From assembly GCA_035353235.1 (NCBI GenBank), contig DAOPZG010000059.1, positions 1-15,141 of the forward strand: a stretch of 15,141 bases of DNA, given 5' to 3'. Position 1 is the first letter of the stretch, and each line of letters starts with the position of its first letter. Source of the DNA: CAXXOK01 sp035353235 (GTDB lineage: Bacteria > Bacillota > Clostridia > Christensenellales > Aristaeellaceae). Made by a program: the position numbers and the translations under genes. This document shows, piece after piece, positions 7,821-14,361 of this stretch. Below the pieces are notes generated by a model. That model had not been told where the DNA came from and did not search any database. It worked only from the letters and a program-made list of their open reading frames with translations.

Positions 7821-9362
7821 ATGGGTTTTATCCATGCGAACGGAGCCATACTCGAACGGGACGGTACGCCGGTGCTGCTGCGCGGGTTCGGGTTGGGCGG
7901 CTGGTTGTTGCCCGAAGGATACATGTGGAAGCTGCCCTCTCCCTGCGACCGTCCGCGCCGGATGGAGGCGCTGGTGACTCGCCTGTGCGGGCCGGAATAC
8001 GCCGCAACTTTCTGGCAAAATTACTTGGACCGCTATATCACGGAAAGCGACATCGCGTGGATCGCCGCGGAGGGCTTCAACTGCGTGCGCCTGCCCATCA
8101 ACGCCCGCCATTTAAGCGACGGGCAGGCGTGGCCGTACATCGACGCCTGTGTGCAATGGGGCAAGCGGTACGGCGTTTTTGTGATGCTGGATATGCACGG
8201 CGCGCCGGGCGGCCAGACCGGGCAGAACATCGACGATTGCGAACACGACCAGCCGGAGCTGTTCCAGAACCCGGCCTTTCAGGAGGAGCTGATCGGCTGC
8301 TGGCAGGCGCTGGCCCGCCGCTACCGGGACGAAGAAATGATTGCGGGGTACGACCTGCTCAACGAACCGCTGCCCAACTTCTTTTCGCAATATAACGATC
8401 AGTTGTTGCCCCTTTACCGCCGGCTGGCAGCCGCGATCCGGCGGATCGACGCCCGCCATCTGCTGGTTGTGGAAGGGTTGCACTGGGCCACCGATTTTTC
8501 CGTATTTAATCCCCTGCGGGAAGAACCGCTGGACGATAACCTGATGCTCCAGTTTCATAAATACTGGTCGGAGCCGGACGAGGAGAGCATCCGCCCCTTT
8601 CTGGCCTGCGCCGAAACGCTGAACCTGCCGCTTTTCGCGGGGGAGAGCGGCGAAAACAACCTGGACTGGTACGCAGCGGCTTTCCCGATGTACGAGCGCC
8701 GTAACGTCGGCTGGTCGTTCTGGTCGTACAAAAAAATGGCGTGCGACAATTCGCCCGTCACGTTCGCTCAGCCGGAAGGGTGGGCAAAAATACAGGCCTG
8801 CGCGACAGGCGGAACCCTCCCCCGTGAGGAAGCGACGCGCATTTTCGACGCATTTCTGGCCAACCTGCAAAACGCGGCGCATAACGATGCGGTGCTCCGG
8901 GCGCTCACCCGGCGCGCGCCCCTGCGCCTGCCCGCCGAGCACTTCGATGCGTGCGCGGGGCATTCCCCGCGTCAGGGCACGGCGGAATACCGCATGGACG
9001 AACCGGTACGCATCGTATTTGCCGATGGGCACGCAGGGAAAGTCCGTTTCGATTGTAACGCCGGGCAGCCCCAGCCGCCGGAAGACAACCTGTTTGTTTT
9101 GCTGGCCCCCGGAGAAACGGTGCGCTACAGCTTCGCTGCTAACGGGGTATGCAGGGTTACGGCGCTGTGCCGGGGCGAAAGCACCCTGTTCATGCAGGGG
9201 AATGGACAGGCGCGTCTTTTTTCGCTGACCTCCGGCTGGCAAACGGTCGGCATCGAAGTTCCTCCCGTTGGCGGGAAACTGGAAGTTTCGCTTGCCTGCG
9301 AGTCGGGTGAAGTGACACTGGAAGAAATCGCGGCGGAACCTGCGCGCGAGGATACGCTGTAA
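7821..9362 (+). CDS. GH5 family glycoside hydrolase with C-terminal beta-rich domain
   Basis: This 513-aa protein has a cellulase-type GH5 TIM barrel (about 15-345). It shows RGFGLGGWLLPEG at 21-33, NCVRLPINARH around 87-97, LDMHGAPGGQTG at 123-134, the acid/base Glu182 in LLNEP, QFHKYW at 244-249, the nucleophile Glu275 in LFAGESGENN, and GWSFWSYKKM at 297-306. Residues from about 370 to 513 form an additional beta-strand-rich region resembling an accessory sandwich domain. There is no signal peptide, so the enzyme is predicted to be cytosolic. The ATG at 7821 lies 4 bp after the permease stop, with an AAGGGGTGA-like site overlapping that stop, so it is the last gene of the transporter operon. 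GH5 members include beta-glucanases, beta-mannosidases and glycosylceramidases. I cannot assign the subfamily or substrate. Confidence 0.88.
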   Translation: MGFIHANGAILERDGTPVLLRGFGLGGWLLPEGYMWKLPSPCDRPRRMEALVTRLCGPEYAATFWQNYLDRYITESDIAWIAAEGFNCVRLPINARHLSDGQAWPYIDACVQWGKRYGVFVMLDMHGAPGGQTGQNIDDCEHDQPELFQNPAFQEELIGCWQALARRYRDEEMIAGYDLLNEPLPNFFSQYNDQLLPLYRRLAAAIRRIDARHLLVVEGLHWATDFSVFNPLREEPLDDNLMLQFHKYWSEPDEESIRPFLACAETLNLPLFAGESGENNLDWYAAAFPMYERRNVGWSFWSYKKMACDNSPVTFAQPEGWAKIQACATGGTLPREEATRIFDAFLANLQNAAHNDAVLRALTRRAPLRLPAEHFDACAGHSPRQGTAEYRMDEPVRIVFADGHAGKVRFDCNAGQPQPPEDNLFVLLAPGETVRYSFAANGVCRVTALCRGESTLFMQGNGQARLFSLTSGWQTVGIEVPPVGGKLEVSLACESGEVTLEEIAAEPAREDTL

Positions 9363-9403
9363 CGGATATGGGCCGCAGTCCCGGGTAACATCATTCATAA
9401 AGC

Positions 9404-9440
9404 TGGGCCGGATCGCGTTTCATCAATGCGATCCGGCCCA
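9404..9440. repeat. Palindrome A: hairpin, first of two near-identical copies
   Basis: Arms 9404-9416 and 9428-9440 pair perfectly (13 bp), with a G-T wobble and two A-T pairs continuing inward to a 5-nt loop. The sequence from 9405 to 9439 matches palindrome B (9598-9632) at 33 of 35 positions. It sits 42 bp after the GH5 stop codon. No U tract follows on either strand, so it is not a classical terminator by itself. Confidence 0.75.
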
Positions 9441-9475
9441 GACCGTTGACAAACCCTTATGGCTGTTAACCGCAG

Positions 9476-9595
9476 CTTGCTCAAAAAGGTTCAGATGCGA
9501 GGAAGCAAGGGTGGCAAGGGGTTGAGCTTACCGTTCGTAAGTGATGCCCCTTGCCATCCCATAGCTGACAACGCAGATGAGCCTTTTTCAGCAAG
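9476..9595. repeat. 120-nt long imperfect hairpin between the two palindromes
   Basis: The segment folds back on itself over its whole length. The outer stem pairs 9476-9499 with 9572-9595 (21 of 24 positions, one G-T wobble). The middle stem pairs 9509-9521 with 9547-9560 (13 bp with one bulged T). The apical stem pairs 9527-9531 with 9537-9541 around a CGTTC loop. It contains no plausible gene. It could be a miniature inverted-repeat element, a structured RNA, or part of a composite bidirectional terminator for the convergent genes on either side. I do not recognise the family. Confidence 0.7.
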
Positions 9596-9597
9596 AT

Positions 9598-9648
9598 GGG
9601 CCGGATCGCGTTCCATCAACGCGATCCGGCCCTGTTGCCTTTTCTTCC
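9598..9648 (+). terminator. Palindrome B: 15-bp hairpin with downstream T-rich tract
   Basis: A perfect 15-bp stem (9598-9612 with 9618-9632, loop CCATC) is followed by TGTTGCCTTTTCTTCC. On the plus strand it is a plausible terminator for transcripts from the transporter/GH5 operon. On the minus strand it is the first hairpin met after the GH120 stop codon. It is the second copy of the palindrome at 9404-9440. Confidence 0.6.
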
Positions 9649-9659
9649 TTAACCGGGGA

Positions 9660-11597
9660 TTATTCTTTCCAGAGCACCACGCGGTTGCGGCCCTCGGCCA
9701 GCAGCGCCAGCGGCCCCGGGAGCACCCGGTCACCACGGTGCGCACCCAGCAGGTCCACGCCGAAATCAATAGGCGATCCGTCCGTGTTTTCGTAATTCTC
9801 CTCGGTGATGCGGGGCATACCCAGCCGCGCCGTAGTCGCAGGCTCGCAGGCAGCCTGCGCCAGCTCCGCGGGCACGTTCAGGATCAGGGAATAAGTTCCG
9901 TTTTCGCATTCCACTTCCGCGTCGATCACCCCGGCGCACCGCACCGCGGGCTTTTCCGCGCGGAAATTCGCAATGTTGCTGCCGTATGCGTTTCCGCATA
10001 CATAAGCGGGCTGCGGCACCTTGTAAAACTTGCCCGCGTCGGTGTTGCCCTCCGCCGCCAGCTGCACCGGATACTCTTCCGGCGTGGTGCAGCCGTCGTA
10101 CACGGCGCTGCCGAAATGCTCGCCCTCGTCCAGGCAGGGGCGTTCACCCGCAAAAATGTTGTTCATCAGGCGGTCGTCGCCGCCGTATACCACCGCGCAG
10201 CCCGCCGCCTGCGTGGAGTGCGCGAAATGGTAGGGCGTGGCGCGGTCCAGCACGCTCTGGCGGTGGATGTATCCACAGATCAGGTTATGCACCATCGCCG
10301 TGCCCTGCGCCATGTTGTCGAAGAAGTACGCCGAAGCGAACACGTTGTGGTCCAGCAGGCAGGGGCCGTGCGAAACTTCCACCATGATGTCCCGGTCATT
10401 ATGGTGGTACAGGTTGCGTGTCACGCGCGTGCCCTGCGCCTCCCAGTCCAGCCAGGTGCCCAGCGTGCAATGGTGGATGTTGTTGCGTGCAATCACCACG
10501 TCGATGGCCGCGTGCAGCTTGATGCCGCCGATTTCCCAGCCGAAAAACTCGTGCTTCACGGCGATGTTGTAGATATGGTTATGCTCAATCCGGCTGAACG
10601 CGCAGCCCATGTGGCCCACTACCGCGTTCTGGCCGCAATCGTGGATCACGTTGTCCCGCACGATGTGGGAACCGATTTTTTCCTTGCACCATCCGGCCTG
10701 CAAGCCCAGAAAAACCGCTTCCATCTGGTACTGGTAACCCGGTTTGCGGCCGAAACGGGCATACAGGTTATGCCCGGTCGTCGCTTCCTTACCCAGGCTT
10801 ACGGCGCTGCATTTAGCATCGTGTAGATCATTGTTCTCGATGATCCACCCGCGGCTCCAGTGCGCGCCCACCATGCCGGGCTGATCCGCCGTCGGCGGCG
10901 TAAAGGGGCAGGCCGCCTGGCAGATTTCAAACCCACGCAGAGTGATATAGTTGATGCCCACCTGCCGGGGGTAGAAGCAGCACTCGCGCACGTTGATCTC
11001 CACCCGTTCGCGGTTGGGATCGTATGCCTGAAAATTCGCGTACAGCGTAGTCGTTTCCTCGCCCACCTCGGCATACCACTGGTATACGGTCTGTTCCGGA
11101 TTCCGAATCTTTTCCTGCGATTTCAGCGGGTGCTGATACCCCGTTTCCCGGCGTTCCGCCTTCAGTACGTCCTGATACGTTCTCGCCTCGTACAGCGAGG
11201 TTCCGTTCAGGTACACGTCGCCCGTGTGCAGGCGGTAGTCCTCGGGGCGGATCAGCCAGTCCCCTTCGATCGCCTCGGCAAACGGATTCCAGTCGCCAAA
11301 CAGGCTGTTTGGCAGCGTTTTCTTCCACACGGTGCCCTCGGCTTTATCCCAGCCCGTCACTTCTTCCGAGCCTTTGATCACCGCATGCTCGCCGGGCGCA
11401 ACTTCGTAGGTGACGCGGCAGGTATCGCTCAGTCCGCCGTTACGGGGGTCCACCCACTCGCGGTATTCTCCGCTGTGCACCACCACGGTATCACCAGCCA
11501 CCGCTACGGCCGCCGCATGGTTGATGGTTAAAAAGGGCTGTTCCGCCGTGCCGGCAGCGCGGTCGCTGCCCTGTTTGGACACATGATAAATCGCCAT
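9660..11597 (-). CDS. GH120-type beta-xylosidase (right-handed parallel beta-helix)
   Basis: This 645-aa protein starts YHVSKQGSD and PFLTINHAAAVAVAGDTVVVHSGEYREWV, the parallel beta-helix entry typical of GH120. Its length is close to the Thermoanaerobacterium XylC beta-xylosidase. From memory, the catalytic pair of XylC is Asp382 and Glu405. Here Asp384 (TWLDWEAQG) and Glu407 (IMVEVSHGP) have the same 23-residue spacing. Repeated His/Asn-rich coils (IIENNDLHD, IVRDNVIHD, RIEHNHIYN, IARNNIHH) form the helix. A C-terminal beta-rich part covers about 540-645. There is no signal peptide, so it should cleave short xylosides inside the cell. The ATG at 11597 follows AGGAGGG (11610-11604), 6 nt away. 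It converges on GH5 from its own promoter. The family call is confident, but the xylosidase activity is inferred because few members have been characterised. Confidence 0.82.
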   Translation of the reverse strand: MAIYHVSKQGSDRAAGTAEQPFLTINHAAAVAVAGDTVVVHSGEYREWVDPRNGGLSDTCRVTYEVAPGEHAVIKGSEEVTGWDKAEGTVWKKTLPNSLFGDWNPFAEAIEGDWLIRPEDYRLHTGDVYLNGTSLYEARTYQDVLKAERRETGYQHPLKSQEKIRNPEQTVYQWYAEVGEETTTLYANFQAYDPNRERVEINVRECCFYPRQVGINYITLRGFEICQAACPFTPPTADQPGMVGAHWSRGWIIENNDLHDAKCSAVSLGKEATTGHNLYARFGRKPGYQYQMEAVFLGLQAGWCKEKIGSHIVRDNVIHDCGQNAVVGHMGCAFSRIEHNHIYNIAVKHEFFGWEIGGIKLHAAIDVVIARNNIHHCTLGTWLDWEAQGTRVTRNLYHHNDRDIMVEVSHGPCLLDHNVFASAYFFDNMAQGTAMVHNLICGYIHRQSVLDRATPYHFAHSTQAAGCAVVYGGDDRLMNNIFAGERPCLDEGEHFGSAVYDGCTTPEEYPVQLAAEGNTDAGKFYKVPQPAYVCGNAYGSNIANFRAEKPAVRCAGVIDAEVECENGTYSLILNVPAELAQAACEPATTARLGMPRITEENYENTDGSPIDFGVDLLGAHRGDRVLPGPLALLAEGRNRVVLWKE

Positions 11598-11682
11598 TGT
11601 ATTCCCTCCTGGTTGATTCTATGGTTTTTTATACTCGCACCGGATGTTCATCTGTAGTGTATCCGCAAACGAAAAAAACATC

Positions 11683-11711
11683 AATATACCACAGCCCCGA
11701 TTCGGTTTCAC
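11683..11711 (-). promoter_or_regulatory. Probable promoter of the GH120 gene
   Basis: On the minus strand, GTGAAA (11711-11706) is followed after 17 nt by TATATT (11688-11683). The -10 is preceded by TGG, giving an extended -10. Transcription would start near 11676, giving a leader of about 78 nt. That leader contains a short inverted repeat (11641-11645 with 11661-11665). The -10 is very similar to those of the tRNA and GH30 promoters. Confidence 0.45.
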
Positions 11712-11826
11712 TTTCCCGTCAGGTTCCCGTTTGCCTCCCGGGAAGATGGAGATAAACTGCAATCCCGCACATCCGGACGCTCCTGCAAAGCGGGCCGGGC
11801 ATCCGTTCCTCAACCGGCGTCAGCGC

Positions 11827-12852
11827 TTATCCGGCGATGATACACACCGGGGCCGGAATACTTAAGACGCTGAGGCATTCGCCAATGGATCCCTTTTCAG
11901 GGTCCAGCGCGAACAGACGCACCTCGTCCGCTTTCTGATCGGCTGCCAGCAGAAAACCGGGCACGATACAGAAATTACGCACCGCATTCGCTCCGCAGGG
12001 AAAATTCGTCCTTTGGGAAAGCGTGCCGTCGTCTCCGATTGCAAAGCGGATCAAAGCATCCGTTCCGCGTACCGAAGCGAAAAGATAGCGGTTATCCGGC
12101 GTAAGGTGTATATCCGCCGCCAGACAGGTCCCGGGATCTTGGTCCAGCAGGGCGCAGCGCTGCCGCAACGTAAGCGTCCCTTCCCCGGCAGCATAGTCAA
12201 ACAGAAGCACATGGCAGCTCAGTTCCGTAATCAGATACGCATACCGTCCGTTTGGATGGAACACAAAATGCCGCGGGCCGTCCCCAGCCGGAACCACCGC
12301 TTCGGCATGCGGTACAAGGCGCGTCCCCTCCGGCCGGAAGATACGCAGCCTGTCGGTGCCAAGGTCCGCTTCCACAAAGAACCTGCCCGCCGGGTCCGCC
12401 GTCAGGGAGTGCACATGCGGCCGTTCCTGCCGCGCGGGGTTCACGCTTTTTCCTTCGTTGGGCAGCCACTGCATCTTTTCACCGTCAAGCGATCCGTCCG
12501 GGCAAAGGGCGCAGGTCAAGACCCCTCCGCCCAGATAGCTGGCAAACGAAACCGCTTTCCCGTCGGGCCACACGCAAGCATGGCAAAGCGCGGGATACGG
12601 CGCGTCTATCAGCGCTGTCCGGGTCAAAGCGCCACTTTCGTCCACGCGAAAAGACGCTATCGCCCCGCCGTTTTCCCGCTCGCTAGCCGCATACAGGCAT
12701 TCTCCTCTGCCCGCCACAAAACTGGGACTTTCTAATCCGGTATAGATCGGTCCGCAGGATAATTCCGCCCGACTGCGATCCAATCGAACCGTAAACAGGT
12801 CACCGCCGCCCCGTGAATAGGTACCCACGAAAAACCGTTGTAACTTCGTCAT
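11827..12852 (-). CDS. Lactonase family protein (6-phosphogluconolactonase type, beta-propeller)
   Basis: This 341-aa protein is of the cycloisomerase-2/YbhE-like lactonase family (PF10282), a seven-bladed beta-propeller. Characteristic segments are FVGTYSRGGG at 8-17, RPHVHS at 144-149, GDGPRHFVFHPNGRYAY at 190-206 with Glu210 shortly after, and AADIHLTPDNRYLFASVRG at 245-263. The length is normal. Family members hydrolyse 6-phosphogluconolactone in the pentose phosphate pathway, but others act on different sugar lactones, so the true substrate may be a lactone from the nearby sugar pathway. The ATG at 12852 is preceded by a modest GAGAGGG. It lies upstream of GH120 on the same strand, but the 229-bp gap and the separate GH120 promoter argue against tight coupling. 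No clear terminator was found after it. Confidence 0.83.
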   Translation of the reverse strand: MTKLQRFFVGTYSRGGGDLFTVRLDRSRAELSCGPIYTGLESPSFVAGRGECLYAASERENGGAIASFRVDESGALTRTALIDAPYPALCHACVWPDGKAVSFASYLGGGVLTCALCPDGSLDGEKMQWLPNEGKSVNPARQERPHVHSLTADPAGRFFVEADLGTDRLRIFRPEGTRLVPHAEAVVPAGDGPRHFVFHPNGRYAYLITELSCHVLLFDYAAGEGTLTLRQRCALLDQDPGTCLAADIHLTPDNRYLFASVRGTDALIRFAIGDDGTLSQRTNFPCGANAVRNFCIVPGFLLAADQKADEVRLFALDPEKGSIGECLSVLSIPAPVCIIAG

Positions 12853-12978
12853 ATGATCCCTCTCTGTATTGTTTACACCCGCATTCCGCCCACAGCCATC
12901 GAAACTTTTCCCCAGTGCTTAACGATTCACCGCCTGTTCGCATCAATACGTTCCTGTAATGCAGGCGTGTGGTCCTCC

Positions 12979-13362
12979 CTAAAAAGACGTTTCTTCTTCC
13001 GGTGTTTCCGTACAGAACGGGTTAATGCCAGAGGTATGGAGATATGTGATGTATTCCTGCCCCCACTTGCCCAGTTCCGCCAGCACGCCCTCAAACTTAT
13101 GGCCAATATCGGTCAACGAATACTCCACCCTTGGCGGAATCTGGCGGTAATCCCGACGGGCGATCAAGCCCTCTTTTTCCAGTGTTTTCAGCTGTCTGGA
13201 AAGGGTGGTGTGCGTCATTTCCTCCGGCATCAGACGTTGCAGCTCGTTAAAGCGCAGGGGTTCCTCCGATAAGAGATACAGAATATATATCGACCATTTC
13301 CCCGTAAGCACCTTCTGGGAGGTTACATAAGGGCAGATGCCCATCAACTTCCTATTTTCCAC
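12979..13362 (-). CDS. HxlR family winged-helix transcriptional regulator
   Basis: This 127-aa regulator has the HxlR core: VLTGKWSIYILYLLSEEPLRFNELQRLMPEEMTHTTLS, with the recognition helix around 50-62, then the wing RRDYRQIPPRVEYSLTDIG. The start is taken as the GTG at 13362, because GGAAAGGA (13378-13371) lies 8 nt upstream. The in-frame ATG six codons later has no good site, and longer starts would extend into the promoter. Cys10 sits just before the domain, and Cys117 lies in the C-terminal tail. HxlR members such as YodB sense electrophiles or oxidants through an N-terminal cysteine. It is divergent from an FMN-binding split-barrel gene, its most likely target. A 126-bp gap separates it from the lactonase gene downstream. 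Confidence 0.9.
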   Translation of the reverse strand: MENRKLMGICPYVTSQKVLTGKWSIYILYLLSEEPLRFNELQRLMPEEMTHTTLSRQLKTLEKEGLIARRDYRQIPPRVEYSLTDIGHKFEGVLAELGKWGQEYITYLHTSGINPFCTETPEEETSF

Positions 13363-13404
13363 AAGCAGTATCCTTTCCGGTATCGGTATCAATAATGATC
13401 GTAG

Positions 13405-13432
13405 TTTACTTTTTCGTTCTACGCTATATACT
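13405..13432 (+). promoter_or_regulatory. Probable promoter of the split-barrel flavoprotein gene
   Basis: TTTACT (13405-13410) and TATACT (13427-13432) are separated by 16 nt, with a predicted start near 13439. A perfect inverted repeat CGTAG-N14-CTACG (13400-13423) overlaps the -35 box and could be the operator for the divergent HxlR regulator. Confidence 0.45.
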
Positions 13433-13444
13433 GTACCTGTAACC

Positions 13445-13473
13445 ATTATATCATAGGGATCGGGAAGGAGCAA
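13445..13473 (-). promoter_or_regulatory. Probable promoter of the HxlR regulator gene
   Basis: On the minus strand, TTGCTC (13473-13468) and a perfect TATAAT (13450-13445) are separated by 17 nt, with TGA before the -10 giving an extended -10. Transcription would start near 13438, back to back with the divergent start at about 13439. The -35 overlaps the end of the ribosome binding site of the flavoprotein gene. Confidence 0.5.
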
Positions 13474-13478
13474 TCGTT

Positions 13479-13874
13479 ATGGATGAAATCGTTACCTACC
13501 TCAAACAATGCGGTGCTTTCTATCTTGCCACCGTCGAAGGCGACCAGCCTCGCGTGCGCCCGTTCGGAGCCGTTTGCACGTTCGAAGGAAAGCTGTATAT
13601 CTGCACCAACAATCAAAAACGGGTTTATGCTCAGATGCTCAGCAACCCGAAGGTGGAAATATCCGCGATGGCGCAGGGCGGCTGGCTTCGTCTGGAAGCG
13701 GAAGCCATCCCCGACCATCGCCGCGAAGCCCGGGTCGCGATGCTGAAGGACAATGCGGATTCCCTTTCCGGCATGTATACGGCAGACGACAACCTGTTTG
13801 AAGTGCTGTATCTGAAAAATGCGGTGGCCAGTCTGAACACTTTCGGCAAGGAACCCCGTATCATCCGGTTTTAA
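13479..13874 (+). CDS. Pyridoxamine 5'-phosphate oxidase family protein (FMN-binding split barrel)
   Basis: This 131-aa protein has the short split-barrel fold of the PNPOx-like family. Visible segments are FYLATVEGDQPRVRPFGAV (14-32), a strand pair containing KLYICTNNQKRVYAQM, and NPKVEISAMAQGGWLRLEAEAI. The C-terminal NTFGKEPRIIRF fits the family. It likely binds FMN or a related flavin and may reduce a small molecule, but the substrate is unknown and it should not be read as true pyridoxine biosynthesis. The ATG at 13479 follows GAAGGAG (13464-13470), 8 nt away. It is divergent from the HxlR regulator, a common arrangement in which the regulator controls the flavoprotein. No clear terminator follows, only a long-loop inverted repeat (13877-13948). 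Confidence 0.88.
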   Translation: MDEIVTYLKQCGAFYLATVEGDQPRVRPFGAVCTFEGKLYICTNNQKRVYAQMLSNPKVEISAMAQGGWLRLEAEAIPDHRREARVAMLKDNADSLSGMYTADDNLFEVLYLKNAVASLNTFGKEPRIIRF

Positions 13875-13955
13875 CAACAGGTTCCCTTTCCCGTTCAAGT
13901 CATTTTTCACGCCTGTTTGCCCAAGTTTGCAGCAGGGAAAGCGCCTGTATCGAGC

Positions 13956-13984
13956 TTGCTTTTTCCACGCCTTTGCGATATAGT
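13956..13984 (+). promoter_or_regulatory. Promoter of the 76-aa protein gene
   Basis: TTGCTT (13956-13961) and TATAGT (13979-13984) are separated by exactly 17 nt, with a predicted start near 13991. The ribosome binding site follows at once, giving a leader of about 22 nt. This is one of the better promoter matches in the window. Confidence 0.6.
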
Positions 13985-14012
13985 CTATTCTCAACGCAAA
14001 GGAGGATGACCG

Positions 14013-14243
14013 ATGAACGATCAGCATGCCACCATTGAGGAAATGACCGAGACCGCGTCCCAGAAAGAGAAGCGCGACCGGAAAAACTGGGTCGCATTCG
14101 TGGAAAGCGACGTCGTCAACTTTTTAACTCTGAACGGGATCGAAAAAATGACCATCGACGACGGCGAGGGCAACAAAGCAAAGTTGTCGCACCGCAAGGA
14201 CGGCACCGTGTATGTGGAGTGCACATCCAGCAACGTGCTGTAA
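14013..14243 (+). CDS. Small hypothetical protein (76 aa)
   Basis: I do not recognise this protein. The case for a real gene is strong: a perfect AAAGGAGG (13998-14005) sits 7 nt before the ATG, a good promoter lies at 13956-13984, and a terminator follows at 14267-14303. The product is hydrophilic, with no signal peptide or membrane segment. Residues 1-25 are polar and rich in Glu, Lys and Thr, probably flexible or helical. NWVAFVESDVVNFLTLNG (25-42) looks helical, and the rest (44-76), with alternating charged and hydrophobic residues around turns DDGEGN and RKDG, looks like two or three beta strands. There is one cysteine (Cys70). It stands alone between the flavoprotein and glutamate dehydrogenase genes. 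Confidence 0.75.
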   Translation: MNDQHATIEEMTETASQKEKRDRKNWVAFVESDVVNFLTLNGIEKMTIDDGEGNKAKLSHRKDGTVYVECTSSNVL

Positions 14244-14266
14244 TATTCTGACGGAATTGGGCGCGG

Positions 14267-14303
14267 GGGCCGGGCGTAGATACGCCCGGCCCTGATCTGT
14301 TTC
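14267..14303 (+). terminator. Rho-independent terminator after the 76-aa protein gene
   Basis: A 10-bp GC stem (14267-14276 with 14283-14292) with a 6-nt TAGATA loop begins 24 bp after the stop codon. It is followed by TGATCTGTTT, a weak U tract. Confidence 0.65.
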
Positions 14304-14361
14304 CCGGTTACCGCGTATAAGAAATCATGTTTTCCTGTGCGTTCCTGAAATACATGAAAAG

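Noticed and set aside
8112..9398. A 428-codon open frame on the minus strand opposite the GH5 gene
   Set aside because: It lies antisense to a gene with clear GH5 motifs, has no recognisable domains, and such frames are common opposite GC-rich genes.
9459..10826. A 455-codon open frame on the plus strand across the hairpin region and the GH120 gene
   Set aside because: It overlaps the structured intergenic element and runs antisense to a well-supported gene. The translation is His/Arg/Val-rich with no family resemblance and no ribosome binding site.
11619..11813. A 64-codon minus-strand frame between the lactonase and GH120 genes
   Set aside because: It has no good ribosome binding site, no recognisable features, and overlaps the predicted GH120 promoter.
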